Part shown: piece after piece, positions 9,874 through 18,585 of the stretch
How the letters are laid out: each line of letters begins with the position of its first letter
How positions within the stretch are numbered: position 1 is the first letter of the stretch
Source: Colwellia sp. TT2012
GTDB taxonomy: Bacteria; Pseudomonadota; Gammaproteobacteria; Enterobacterales; Alteromonadaceae
NCBI RefSeq assembly: GCF_001440345.1
Contig: NZ_LJYX01000006.1
Span: forward strand, 62,001-126,000
Length of the DNA stretch: 64,000 nt
Direction of reading: 5' to 3'
Notes under the pieces: generated by a model
The model's database searches: none
Told to the model about the DNA's origin: nothing
The model's input: only the letters and a program-made list of their open reading frames with translations
Made by a program: the position numbers and the translations under genes

Positions 9874-11073
9874 TTAGAACTTAGCCGTCACTTGCAGCCA
9901 TAATTTATTAGTATCCGTTGGTTTTTGTTCTGCATCGCCTTCACCATAATTAGCAGCTTTAACTAAAACAGCATAGTTTTTATTGAAGTGATAAGTGGCT
10001 ATTAAGTTAAGCTCACTACCAAAATCAATACTACCGACATCAGAAGTGAAATCATGGTAAGTTGCCACCCATTTAACCCTCGAAACTTTTCCCTTGGCGG
10101 TTATATAAGCATCTTGTAGACCTTCACTCGGAGTGCTTAAAAACTTATCAGCCCAACCGTTAAACTTATGCTTGGTTGCAAGTGGTGTGTTAAAACCAAT
10201 ACCATTATCACTACCTAATACTTCATAACCAGCCAAAACGGTAACGTCGCCAAAGTTATAACCTGCTTCGGCATTAAGATACATTGCAGAATAGCGGGTA
10301 GGGTTATCAGCATTATCGCTTTGGCTCGCTAAGCTAGCATTCACTAGGAACTTACCAAAGTTACCGTTATAGGATGCCCCTAAGGTACTGCTCGAGTTTT
10401 TATATTGCTCGACCGCATCGTAATCTAACAGATAGGCAAAAGCGGTGATTTTATGGCTGTTATTAATATTGTAATGGGCATTTACTAGATGGAAGTCACC
10501 TTTAACATTGTTGGCGGTAATGTCATTGATATTTTGAATGTAGCTATAATCTACCGATAAAACATCGGTTTTATATTGAGCACGAACGCCATCATAAGTT
10601 TGCTCATTTTGACGCCAGCCAACACCACCAACAAAACGTTGATTGTTGTGTAAAATGCGTTGGCGACCAACTACGGCGCTAAAGCCATCATTTGCATACT
10701 TGATATAGGCTTGGTTGACATCAGTACCTTGTGGATCGGCAACTACAGGGTATTGGGTATTCCCGTTAGTTTTACTATGGTAATCATCTACCAGTGCATC
10801 TACTTTATCCACTTCTATAGACATAGAGAAATTATTATAGCTGCCAGTATTGACAGTAATACGACTTTTTAACGTTAACGCGGAAGCATTTTTGTCTATG
10901 CCATCTTGATCTACGCTTTCATAGCGAGCCCTTAATTCAACTTTAATCCTGCTGTCACTCAATGCTCCAGTTAGGTTTTTTCCATGTTTAGTTTCACCGG
11001 CAAAGGCAGCAGGAGCCGCGAAAATAGCGGCGCTGATTAGCGATAAGGTAAACGTGTTTACGATTTCTTTCAT
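9874..11073 (-). CDS. Outer-membrane porin, alginate-export-like family
   Basis: 399 aa with a signal peptide ending AAPAAFA and a C-terminal aromatic residue (TAKF), as expected for a beta-barrel inserted by BAM. The central block GRQRILHNNQRFVGGVGWRQNEQTYDGVR is typical of the alginate_exp-type porins of marine Alteromonadales. Alternating hydrophobic strands run to the end. Substrate unknown; many relatives are general or small-solute porins and the alginate name should not be read as function. A perfect FNR-type site lies 114-127 bases upstream of the start (11187-11200), suggesting oxygen-dependent control. Monocistronic. Confidence 0.8.
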   Translation of the reverse strand: MKEIVNTFTLSLISAAIFAAPAAFAGETKHGKNLTGALSDSRIKVELRARYESVDQDGIDKNASALTLKSRITVNTGSYNNFSMSIEVDKVDALVDDYHSKTNGNTQYPVVADPQGTDVNQAYIKYANDGFSAVVGRQRILHNNQRFVGGVGWRQNEQTYDGVRAQYKTDVLSVDYSYIQNINDITANNVKGDFHLVNAHYNINNSHKITAFAYLLDYDAVEQYKNSSSTLGASYNGNFGKFLVNASLASQSDNADNPTRYSAMYLNAEAGYNFGDVTVLAGYEVLGSDNGIGFNTPLATKHKFNGWADKFLSTPSEGLQDAYITAKGKVSRVKWVATYHDFTSDVGSIDFGSELNLIATYHFNKNYAVLVKAANYGEGDAEQKPTDTNKLWLQVTAKF

Positions 11074-11186
11074 AATAATATCCTAAGATCATGTTTTTTA
11101 AGTGGGTTAGTTAGCTTTGCTATTATTATTATTATGGGTATTAGTAACTGAGGGCATGATTGTTACACCACATTGCGCTAGCTAAT

Positions 11187-11200
11187 TTGATTTGAATCAA
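11187..11200. promoter_or_regulatory. FNR/EtrA-type operator
   Basis: TTGATTTGAATCAA is a perfect match to the FNR/Anr consensus TTGAT-N4-ATCAA. It lies upstream of the porin gene (start at 11073) and also upstream of the broken glutaredoxin gene on the plus strand, about 165 bases from its ATG. The porin is the more likely target. CRP sites (TGTGA half-sites) are distinct from this sequence. Confidence 0.7.
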
Positions 11201-11364
11201 AGTTTGTCACAACTTTTGTCTAGCTTGGCCTTATTGGTATTTTATTGGCGTTATTATTCGATAATTACAGCAAGGCACTGATAAAGAGTTACAGATTAAG
11301 CGGCCAACTAGGGTAAAATAGTGGCTAGCATTTTGTGGTACACCACTCTGAATAGGGAAAAGAA

Positions 11365-11592
11365 ATGAAACGTATTGTCTTGTATACCACAGATAAGTGT
11401 CCGCATTGCCAAACGGCAAAACATTACCTTGAACAACAAGGTATTACTTTTAGGTTATGTAATATTAAAACTGCCAAGGGGCAAAAATAATTTGCCACTA
11501 CTGGCCTGCGTGGCGTACCGGTATTGAAGGTGGGTGAGCAACTGCTCAATGGTTTTTCAGTGAAAGCCTTTAGCGCACTTTATAATAGCTAA
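11365..11592 (+). pseudogene. Glutaredoxin-like gene interrupted by an in-frame stop
   Basis: A 75-codon frame runs from ATG 11365 to TAA 11590-11592 but has an internal TAA at 11488-11490 (codon 42). Before it: MKRIVLYTTDKCPHCQTAKH, with a CPHC redox motif. After it in the same frame: FATTGLRGVPVLKVGEQLLNGF, the glutathione-binding cis-Pro (GVPVL) half of a glutaredoxin. The expected residue at the stop in such proteins is usually Glu, so one G-to-T change explains it. A purine-rich leader (AATAGGGAAAAGAA) precedes the ATG. The truncated product would lack the cis-Pro strand and is probably inactive. UAA cannot encode selenocysteine. Confidence 0.75.
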
Positions 11593-11708
11593 AGTTTTAT
11601 AATAGTTAAAAATTTCATCATAGTTTAAGGCTTTACCTCGTTACCCCTAGATAAAGCTCTCCGCAAGTATAGTCACTTTTCCTCAGTTTATTATTTACCC
11701 TAGCGCAT

Positions 11709-11756
11709 TGCACCAGATGAACCCAGCGGCTTACCTTTCTGCACACTCGTGGTGCA
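11709..11756. promoter_or_regulatory. Two probable NtrC binding sites upstream of glnK
   Basis: A perfect NtrC half-site TGCACCA occurs at 11709-11715, and TGCACACTCGTGGTGCA (11740-11756) fits the 17-bp NtrC palindrome TGCACCA-N3-TGGTGCA with a perfect right arm. They lie about 60-110 bases upstream of the sigma-54 promoter, where NtrC enhancers usually sit. Confidence 0.65.
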
Positions 11757-11817
11757 TTTTACTCGCTAAAAAAATGCCATTACATCTAAGTGTTTCATTA
11801 ATAGTGTTATTTTATGT

Positions 11818-11833
11818 TGGCATGTGAATTGTA
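11818..11833 (+). promoter_or_regulatory. Sigma-54 promoter of glnK-amtB
   Basis: TGGCATGTGAATTGTA matches the -24/-12 consensus TGGCAC-N5-TTGCA with correct GG-to-TG spacing and one deviation in each box. It ends 46 bases before the glnK start and is preceded by NtrC-like sites, the standard arrangement for nitrogen-limited induction. Confidence 0.7.
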
Positions 11834-11867
11834 TTATCAAGTTGTTAGTCATTAAAAAGAACAATAA

Positions 11868-12218
<351 letters not shown>

Positions 12219-12227
12219 GGGCGAGTA

Positions 12228-13511
12228 ATGATGGAACAAAATATTTTTCAATTACAATATGCATTAGATACCTTTTACTTTCTTATGTGTGGAGCCTTGG
12301 TTATGTGGATGGCTGCGGGTTTCTCTATGTTAGAGGCCGGCTTAGTACGTGCTAAAAATACCACTGAAATCCTAACCAAAAATGTCGCGCTTTATGCCAT
12401 TGCTTGCATTATGTATCTTATTGTTGGCTACGATATCATGTATGGCGGCGGCGTTTTCTTAAATGGCATTGCCCTTGATGGTGCTGCAGATGCTGATGCA
12501 CTGGTTACTGCAGTATTAGCCGAGTCTGCCGAAGCCGGCTTTGATGGTGGCGCTGTTTATTCTAATGCGGCTGATTTCTTCTTCCAGGTAGTGTTTGTTG
12601 CCACTGCTATGTCGATAGTGTCAGGTGCTGTTGCGGAGCGCATGAAACTGTGGGCATTTCTTGCTTTTACTGTGGTATTAACAGGCTTTATTTATCCTAT
12701 GCAAGGTAGCTGGACTTGGAACGGTGAAGCCGTCTTTGGTATATATACTTTAGCTGACTTAGGCTTTTCAGATTTTGCCGGCTCAGGCATTGTCCATATG
12801 GCGGGTGCTTCTGCCGCCTTAGCAGGTGTTATATTATTAGGTGCTCGTAAAGGAAAATACGGTAAAGACGGTAAAGTGAATGCCATTCCGGGTGCTAACT
12901 TGCCGATGGCAACCTTAGGTACGTTCATTTTATGGATGGGTTGGTTTGGTTTTAATGGTGGTTCAGTATTAAAACTAGCCGATATTAATAGTGCTAACTC
13001 TGTGGCTATGGTGTTTTTAAATACCAATGCCGCAGCCGCAGCTGGCGCAATTTCAGCCTTAGTTTTTGCTAAAATATTGTTCAAAAAAGCCGATTTAACC
13101 ATGACATTAAACGGCGCTTTAGCAGGACTTGTTGCCATTACGGCAGAACCCTCTACACCATCACCATTACAAGCAACGCTATTTGGCGCTATTGCTGGCG
13201 TGATTGTGGTGTTATCAATTCTTGCTTTGGACAAAATTAAGATTGATGATCCCGTCGGTGCTATTTCAGTACACGGCGTGGTTGGTTTCTTTGGTTTGTT
13301 GATTGTACCTATTACCAACTCATCAGCTAGCTTTAGTGGGCAATTGATTGGTGCTGCTACTATCTTTGTCTGGGTATTTGGTACTAGCTTTGTTGTTTGG
13401 TTTGCTCTGAAGAAAATCATGGGTATTCGTGTCAGCGCTGAAGAAGAGTATGAAGGTGTTGATATCTCTGATTGTGGTATGGAAGCTTATCCAGAGTTTA
13501 CTCGAGGTTAG
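12228..13511 (+). CDS. amtB: Ammonium transporter
   Basis: 427 aa inner-membrane protein with about 11 transmembrane segments. The Amt signature runs through GALVMWMAAGFSMLEAGLVRAKNTTEI, FAGSGIVHMAGASAALAG (first pore histidine) and GAISVHGVVGFFGL (second pore histidine). No clear cleaved signal peptide. It transports ammonium and is regulated by GlnK from the gene 9 bases upstream. A strong intrinsic terminator follows at 13575-13613, closing a two-gene operon. Confidence 0.96.
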   Translation: MMEQNIFQLQYALDTFYFLMCGALVMWMAAGFSMLEAGLVRAKNTTEILTKNVALYAIACIMYLIVGYDIMYGGGVFLNGIALDGAADADALVTAVLAESAEAGFDGGAVYSNAADFFFQVVFVATAMSIVSGAVAERMKLWAFLAFTVVLTGFIYPMQGSWTWNGEAVFGIYTLADLGFSDFAGSGIVHMAGASAALAGVILLGARKGKYGKDGKVNAIPGANLPMATLGTFILWMGWFGFNGGSVLKLADINSANSVAMVFLNTNAAAAAGAISALVFAKILFKKADLTMTLNGALAGLVAITAEPSTPSPLQATLFGAIAGVIVVLSILALDKIKIDDPVGAISVHGVVGFFGLLIVPITNSSASFSGQLIGAATIFVWVFGTSFVVWFALKKIMGIRVSAEEEYEGVDISDCGMEAYPEFTRG

Positions 13512-13574
13512 AGTACAAGAGGTTAATAGTCACGAGGTTGAAACACCGGAGACTAATAACGCTCTAAACTAAAC

Positions 13575-13613
13575 AAAAAAGCAGCGATGTCGAGTACGAT
13601 ACGCTGCTTTTTT
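13575..13613 (+). terminator. Intrinsic terminator after amtB
   Basis: Inverted repeat AAAAAAGCAGCG ... CGCTGCTTTTTT with a 15-base loop, ending in a T run. It lies 63 bases after the amtB stop and faces the convergent cyclophilin gene, so it may act in both directions. Confidence 0.9.
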
Positions 13614-13757
13614 ATTGGGTTTTTCACTAGCTGCTAGGCATTAGGCTTAATGCCTTAATCGATTGCGCGAATAAATTCACGCCTACAAAAAAATGACCAC
13701 TCAAGGCGTAATACAGTGCACTTTCTTAACTGACTGACATTAGCCGTTAAGTCTTTA

Positions 13758-14621
13758 TTAACGAATAAAACGTTTTTTTGTTGTTAGCAAGGCAAGCATG
13801 GCAAGAGCAAACCAAGTGATTGAACCGCCGCTTTCTTCTTTAACATCCGGTAAATATTTATCAGGGTCACTTGGGAAAGCATCATCGATATCTTTTACGC
13901 CATCACCATCACTATCAGGGTACTTTGTTAACAAAGGGTTTAAGTTACTGTCAGTGACTTCTGAGCTATCAATGATAATTACTTGTTCAATAACCACAAA
14001 GTTTTCCATACCTGGCACGGTTAAATCTGCACATTTTAGGCCGTCATCTAACACCATAGGAATACCACCTGTATCGGTAGTATTACATAGTTGCAGTTGA
14101 GCTATTTTATTAACGATTGTCATGCCATCACCAATGACTTGGCCAAAAACAGTAAAACCACCATTGCTACGATCTAAATGGTCACTATTATCTTTTAAAT
14201 TGAAAAACCATTGGTCTGTGGCGCTATTAATACTACCGGGTAATTTTGCCATGGCAATTGTGCCATTGATGTTAGAATAAATAGCTTCATTAATTACCGG
14301 ATCATTTGCCTCACGGCGTGTTAATGGCATGGTACCGCTAAATTCAAAGCCGCCACCTTGTACAACAAAATCAGGGACAACTCTGTGTATTACTGAATTA
14401 CTGTAGTGTAGTGAATCGACGTAATTAAGGAAATTCTTCACCGTTGCTGGGGTCGTTGTATCAAACAAGTTAACTTGGAAAGTACCTTGTGAGGTTTGAA
14501 ATTCAACAATGGTAGCATTAGCCGTATTGGCAAAGCCTAAACTTGCCGTGGCTATGCTGAGAAGGGCGAGTACTTTACGGGTGTTTCTTGTTATTGTTTT
14601 TTTAGTTATTGGTGTAAACAT
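13758..14621 (-). CDS. Exported cyclophilin-type peptidyl-prolyl isomerase with GlyGly-CTERM-like tail
   Basis: 287 aa. N-terminal signal peptide (ALLSIATASLGFANTANA), then a cyclophilin domain from about residue 38 to 215 with FHR-type motif VIHRVVPDFVVQGGG and FTVFGQVIGDGM. Next comes an acidic thrombospondin-3-like calcium repeat, DSDGDGVKDIDDAFPSDPDK (about 239-258). The C-terminus is ESGGSITWFALAMLALL then TTKKRFIR: a Gly-rich turn, a membrane segment and a basic end, as in GlyGly-CTERM proteins processed by rhombosortase. It is therefore probably a surface or secreted foldase. The isomerase catalytic Arg of VIHR is present. Monocistronic; upstream lies a TIR element. Confidence 0.85.
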   Translation of the reverse strand: MFTPITKKTITRNTRKVLALLSIATASLGFANTANATIVEFQTSQGTFQVNLFDTTTPATVKNFLNYVDSLHYSNSVIHRVVPDFVVQGGGFEFSGTMPLTRREANDPVINEAIYSNINGTIAMAKLPGSINSATDQWFFNLKDNSDHLDRSNGGFTVFGQVIGDGMTIVNKIAQLQLCNTTDTGGIPMVLDDGLKCADLTVPGMENFVVIEQVIIIDSSEVTDSNLNPLLTKYPDSDGDGVKDIDDAFPSDPDKYLPDVKEESGGSITWFALAMLALLTTKKRFIR

Positions 14622-15005
14622 GGACAGCCTAATAGTGCGGTAAGTGGTTATAAATCGTATCTCATAGTAAATGCTGTGACCGATGTTAACAAGTAGCTGT
14701 TACACTTTAGTTAAGTCACGGTAACACTTTAGTAATGAATACAATTTCACTAAGTTATGGTCCACTTGTGCTGGTTAAAATGCCGAAAAGTACGTTGCTG
14801 TTAAGCCCAATAGCCTGCTATTGGTCAATCGAGTACCTTGTCCTGAAATGTTTTTCCTAAGCACAACAAGATCACAAACTTAATGAAAGTGGTATAATAT
14901 GACGGTATAACTGAAAAGTGCTCGGCTTTTTCTTGTTATACACTAAAGGATGATTACAATAGCCGCTACTTTAATGACAACTTCTTCTAGAATTACGGAA
15001 TCCCT
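14622..15005. other. 384-base gap holding a TIR element and the leader of the next gene
   Basis: Contains TIR element R1 copy 1 (14739-14895). The remaining 110 bases before the plus-strand gene at 15006 are AT-rich and likely carry its promoter; no clear -35/-10 pair can be fixed by eye. Confidence 0.5.
14739..14895. repeat. Dispersed TIR element, family R1 copy 1
   Basis: 157 bp, direct repeat of 15609-15767 with roughly 85 percent identity by eye. Ends: ATACAATTTCACTAAGTT on the left, AACTTAATGAAAGTGGTAT on the right, imperfect inverse complements. The centre holds CCAATAGCCTGCTATTGG, a small hairpin. Non-coding, MITE-like. Copies 1 and 2 flank the small outer-membrane protein gene at 15006-15401. 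Confidence 0.8.
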
Positions 15006-15401
15006 ATGAAAAAAATATTTTTAATAAGCCTTTTTCTGCTTTCATTATTACTGTCTAGCCTTGCTCAGGCCAGTGTTAAGTTGGGCGTGGCGGTAGATAT
15101 GGACTTAAGTATTGTTGCACAAATTGATCGCTATAATATCATCTTAGGTGATAGTGGCTTTGCCGTTGATTATTTAGTTAAAACCGGTAATTTTGATAAT
15201 AAAACGCCATTATCTTGGTATTTTGCGGGTGGTGGTTGGGCTGGTTGGACTCATGGTTATGGTGTACGTGCTCCGGTAGGCATTGCTTGGTACTTTGCTA
15301 AAGGATGGGATTTATATGGGCAAGTACAACCGGTAGCAAACTTTGATAGTGATTTTAAATTCAGTGTTGATGGCGCCGTAGGTGTGCGCTTTTCCTTTTA
15401 A
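15006..15401 (+). CDS. Small outer-membrane beta-barrel protein
   Basis: 131 aa with a clear signal peptide (MKKIFLISLFLLSLLLSSLAQA) and a mature part of about 109 residues made of short amphipathic strands ending in GAVGVRFSF, a typical C-terminal barrel signal. The glycine- and tryptophan-rich block YFAGGGWAGWTHGYGVRAPVGIAWYF resembles small barrel families such as BAPKO_0422-type proteins, but I do not assign a function. Monocistronic. The gene is bracketed by two direct copies of a TIR element (14739-14895 and 15609-15767). Confidence 0.7.
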   Translation: MKKIFLISLFLLSLLLSSLAQASVKLGVAVDMDLSIVAQIDRYNIILGDSGFAVDYLVKTGNFDNKTPLSWYFAGGGWAGWTHGYGVRAPVGIAWYFAKGWDLYGQVQPVANFDSDFKFSVDGAVGVRFSF

Positions 15402-15946
15402 TAAACTAAAAAATGAGTTTGATGAATATAGAGAAAGGGCCTTTATGGCTCTTTTTTATGTCAAATCAATAATCATGACCTAGATGAAAATACACTAATG
15501 CTTATCAAATAGAACTGAGTACTTAGCTATGAGTTGGCGTTATTTATCTGCATCAAGATAAAGCTCCCTTAGTTAAGACTCCGCCAATAGAGCTGGCGCA
15601 AAGGTATAATACCAATCTCACTAAGTTATTGCCCACTTATGCTGGTTAAAATATCCCAAGACTACGTTGCTCTCAATCCCAATAGCCAGCTATTGGTCAA
15701 TCGAACGCCTTGTCCTGAAATATTTTTCCTGAGCACAACAAGATCACAAACTTAATGAAAATGGTATAAACCTGAAAATAAGCAGTAAGTGTGCTTGCAT
15801 AATCTGTTTAAACTACATCGTAAAATGCAGGCGGTTGATTTTTATGCGAAAAATTAAGATGCTGAACATTTACAGAAATGGACTGGGCAACTTAATGGTC
15901 AAACACTTTCTTTGCTGAGTGAGCTTTAGCTAGGAATATTGCTGAA
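15402..15946. other. 545-base gap: TIR element and a possible decayed coding remnant
   Basis: Holds R1 copy 2 (15609-15767). Just after it, 15789-15929 reads on the plus strand as a protein-like frame (NLFKLHRKMQAVDFYAKN, a stop, then DAEHLQKWTGQLNGQTLSLL and a final stop). This looks like the 3' end of a lost gene, but I do not recognise the family. Confidence 0.45.
15609..15767. repeat. Dispersed TIR element, family R1 copy 2
   Basis: 159 bp. TIRs ATACCAATCTCACTAAGTT (15609-15627) and AACTTAATGAAAATGGTAT (15749-15767) match in inverse orientation at 16 of 19 positions. Internal hairpin CCAATAGCCAGCTATTGG. Same orientation as copy 1. Confidence 0.85.
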
Positions 15947-17881
15947 CTAAGTTTCGTTGGCAATAACAGTTCGGTTTCTGCCTTGATCTTTAGCTTGAAA
16001 TAAAGCCATATCGGCATTATTAAATAGTTGATTAAAGCTATCTTGTTTGTCAGTTAACTGTGAAATGCCAAAGCTTGCGGTAATTTGTAGCGGCTTACTA
16101 TTGATTATTATTACTTTATGCTCGATAGCATGCCTTATACGTTCAGCTATTTCATATGCTTGAGCAGAAGAAGCTTCGGGTAAAATAAGTAAAAACTCCT
16201 CTCCACCTATACGGCCTAAAATATCATGTGCTCTAACATATTCATTGGCTGTTGATGAAATTTCCTTTAAAGCGATATCACCACCGGCATGACCAAAGCT
16301 GTCATTGACCTGTTTGAAATGATCTACGTCGAATATGATCATAGCAAATTGTTGCTTGGCATTTATCGCTTGCAGTAACATTTTCTGAGCATAAATAAAG
16401 GTATATCGACGGCTTGCTAGTTCAGTTAAGGTGTCAGTGTTAGCTATTTTATGAAGAGCTTTACTATTAAGTATTTGTCGATAAATAAAATAAAACAGTA
16501 CTAGCACAAATAATAAAATAATTATGATGATCATATTTTGTAATTGCTGTTGTTGTGCTGCATTATCTAGAGCCGCTTTATTTAATGCCTTATCTTGCTC
16601 TAATAATTTGTTGGTCAAAATAGCTTGGTCAGTATCAAACATGACTTTATATTTTGAACGTATTGTTTCACGTTCAGCGTTGTAATAATCTTTTAGTAGT
16701 GCCCGTGCTTCCTTTTGCTTGAAATATGCAGTTTGAAAGTCTTTTTTGAGCACAGCAACTTCTGCCTGTAAATCAAATAGCTGAACATACCAACTAAGAG
16801 CATTCTGCTTATCTAAAGGCTTAAGAGTTGCTTCAACTCTAGCTAAAGTATCAATTGCGGCTGTTATGTTGTGATCACTCAGTGCCAGTTTAGCTTCTAA
16901 TATAATGGCACCAATTTTTGCTGACGGATTTTCATAGTGAGGTTGTTGCTCTTGATATTTATGCCAAAAAATACGGGCTTTATCGTGTTGTTGAGAATGA
17001 TGGTAAGTATTAGCTAAACCTAAATAAGCTAAGTAAATGTACTCTTTTTTATTGGTTTTCTTGATTATTTCGATAACTCTAAGGTAGGTCACTTCTGCTT
17101 TTTGGTAATCTTTTTTTCGTAGGTAAATTTTGGCTAATAAATTTTGTACAAATAACTCATCAAAATAATATTGATGTTTGCTAAAGTAGTCACTTGCTTC
17201 TTTTGCTAGCTTAATTGCATTGATGTCGTCAAAGGTCAGTGAATAGGCGTTAGCCATTTCAGCTTTCAAATAAGCTAAGTCTAACTCATCACCTATTTGT
17301 TCAAGTTGCAAGTAAGCTTGATGATAATACTTTAGGGCTTGAGTATCTTTATGATTAATTGAATATGAGTAAGCCATGTAAGAATAACTATCTGCGAGCA
17401 TTTTTGAATTTTCATTTGCTTTGGCATATTTCGCTGCGAGTGAGTACTTCACCATTGCTTGCTCGGAATTACCCAGTTCATCCATGATGCCGCCCTGAGT
17501 TAATAACAAAGAAATACCAACATCAGTGGTTAAGTCTACTTTCAATGCATAAGCTTGGTCTAGGAGCCCCTGGCTTACATTATAGTGCCCTAATATATAG
17601 TTATGTTGAGCCATCTTGCTCAATATAGAGGCTTTATCAAAATCAGTCATCTTTTGTTGATGTCTATCAAAGAGTTTTTTAGAGAAAGCTAGTGCTAATG
17701 CTGGATCTTTCTTATTCAACTCATCAATCTTATTAAGGGGGACTTGCATCCAAGTCGAGGGAGAATCAAGAGTGTAGCTATGGCTATTTAAACTAAAGCA
17801 CATAAAAAAAACACTTGCGAAAATAGTAAAAAGTAGTGTAGTTTTGCCCGTTTCCTTGCTAGTTCTAACGTGTTTTTTCAT
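15947..17881 (-). CDS. TPR-repeat diguanylate cyclase (GGDEF)
   Basis: 644 aa. N-terminal signal/anchor segment (LLFTIFASVFFMCFSLNSHSYT), a periplasmic array of TPR-like repeats from about residue 50 to 400, a coiled stretch, one transmembrane helix (MIIIIILLFVLVLFYFIYRQIL, near 455), and a C-terminal cytoplasmic GGDEF domain. The active-site motif is GGEEF (559-563) and an inhibitory I-site RxxD (RAHD, 550-553) lies five residues before it, so product feedback by c-di-GMP is expected. It probably turns an envelope signal sensed by the TPR region into c-di-GMP. Monocistronic. Confidence 0.9.
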   Translation of the reverse strand: MKKHVRTSKETGKTTLLFTIFASVFFMCFSLNSHSYTLDSPSTWMQVPLNKIDELNKKDPALALAFSKKLFDRHQQKMTDFDKASILSKMAQHNYILGHYNVSQGLLDQAYALKVDLTTDVGISLLLTQGGIMDELGNSEQAMVKYSLAAKYAKANENSKMLADSYSYMAYSYSINHKDTQALKYYHQAYLQLEQIGDELDLAYLKAEMANAYSLTFDDINAIKLAKEASDYFSKHQYYFDELFVQNLLAKIYLRKKDYQKAEVTYLRVIEIIKKTNKKEYIYLAYLGLANTYHHSQQHDKARIFWHKYQEQQPHYENPSAKIGAIILEAKLALSDHNITAAIDTLARVEATLKPLDKQNALSWYVQLFDLQAEVAVLKKDFQTAYFKQKEARALLKDYYNAERETIRSKYKVMFDTDQAILTNKLLEQDKALNKAALDNAAQQQQLQNMIIIIILLFVLVLFYFIYRQILNSKALHKIANTDTLTELASRRYTFIYAQKMLLQAINAKQQFAMIIFDVDHFKQVNDSFGHAGGDIALKEISSTANEYVRAHDILGRIGGEEFLLILPEASSAQAYEIAERIRHAIEHKVIIINSKPLQITASFGISQLTDKQDSFNQLFNNADMALFQAKDQGRNRTVIANET

Positions 17882-18144
17882 ATAGCTAGCTCTCGGAGTG
17901 GTTTATTTGTTAATCATCATATTACTAGAAGTTATTACATATAAGAAGCGAATCTGTACTAATTATCGTCATTTTAGCAGTGAATTGTTTTTAGTTGGAA
18001 TTAAGGTGTTTATCTAACTTTGGAGATAAGCTATCAATGGCGAAAACCATTAATAGCATCGCTATATACTCAATAGGCAATGACTACGATTCGACAACAT
18101 TAACTGGCCCTTAGACTAACCTCAGTGGTTACGCACTATCGTCA

Positions 18145-18485
18145 ATGGCTTTGTCTTTTGATGATGTCCTCTCACAGTACACCACACAAACTTTAGAGGT
18201 ACTTGCACAGGCGCAAGTACCGGCAATTGTTTTTTGCAATGAAAAACTTAGCGAACTATTAGGCGGTTGTTGAACCTAGCATAGCGGCAGGTCACACAGT
18301 TGCTAATCATAGCTGGAATCATGCCAAGAGGTATGAGTTTTAGCGGTACTGAGTTATGGCTACAACAAGTAATAAAAACCAATGATGGGTTTCAACCATT
18401 ATTTAGCATTAATCCGCGCTTTTATCGACCTCCTTATGGCAAAATAGCTGATCAACAAATTGAATTCTTAGCCAGTAAAGGCTAA
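18145..18485 (+). pseudogene. Decayed polysaccharide deacetylase (NodB family)
   Basis: Protein-like segments in successive frames: MALSFDDVLSQYTTQTLEVL and AQAQVPAIVFCNEKL, a stop at TGA about 18271, then AAGHTVANHSWNHAK (metal-binding HxxxH-type motif), a frame change, then NPRFYRPPYGKIADQQIEFL and SKG with a stop. The order SFDD, HxxxH, RPPYG is the NodB homology domain motif order. At least one frameshift and internal stops break it, and no start with RBS is seen. A non-functional remnant of a carbohydrate esterase, shorter than the usual 200-residue domain, so internal deletion is likely as well. Confidence 0.75.
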
Positions 18486-18585
18486 ATAATGGTTAAAATG
18501 GTAATTCCAGTTAGATGGTTCATACTTATTGAGCTAATAGAACTACTTTATTAAGTCTGAATTTCTCTCGATTGGAGACCTTGTT

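Noticed and set aside
11365..11592. Recoding or selenoprotein reading of the broken glutaredoxin
   Set aside because: The internal stop is TAA, which is not used for selenocysteine, and no recoding signal is seen. A nonsense mutation is simpler.
12692..13420. Long open frame on the minus strand opposite amtB
   Set aside because: It is the antisense shadow of a strongly coding ammonium transporter gene, with no ribosome-binding site or recognisable domain.
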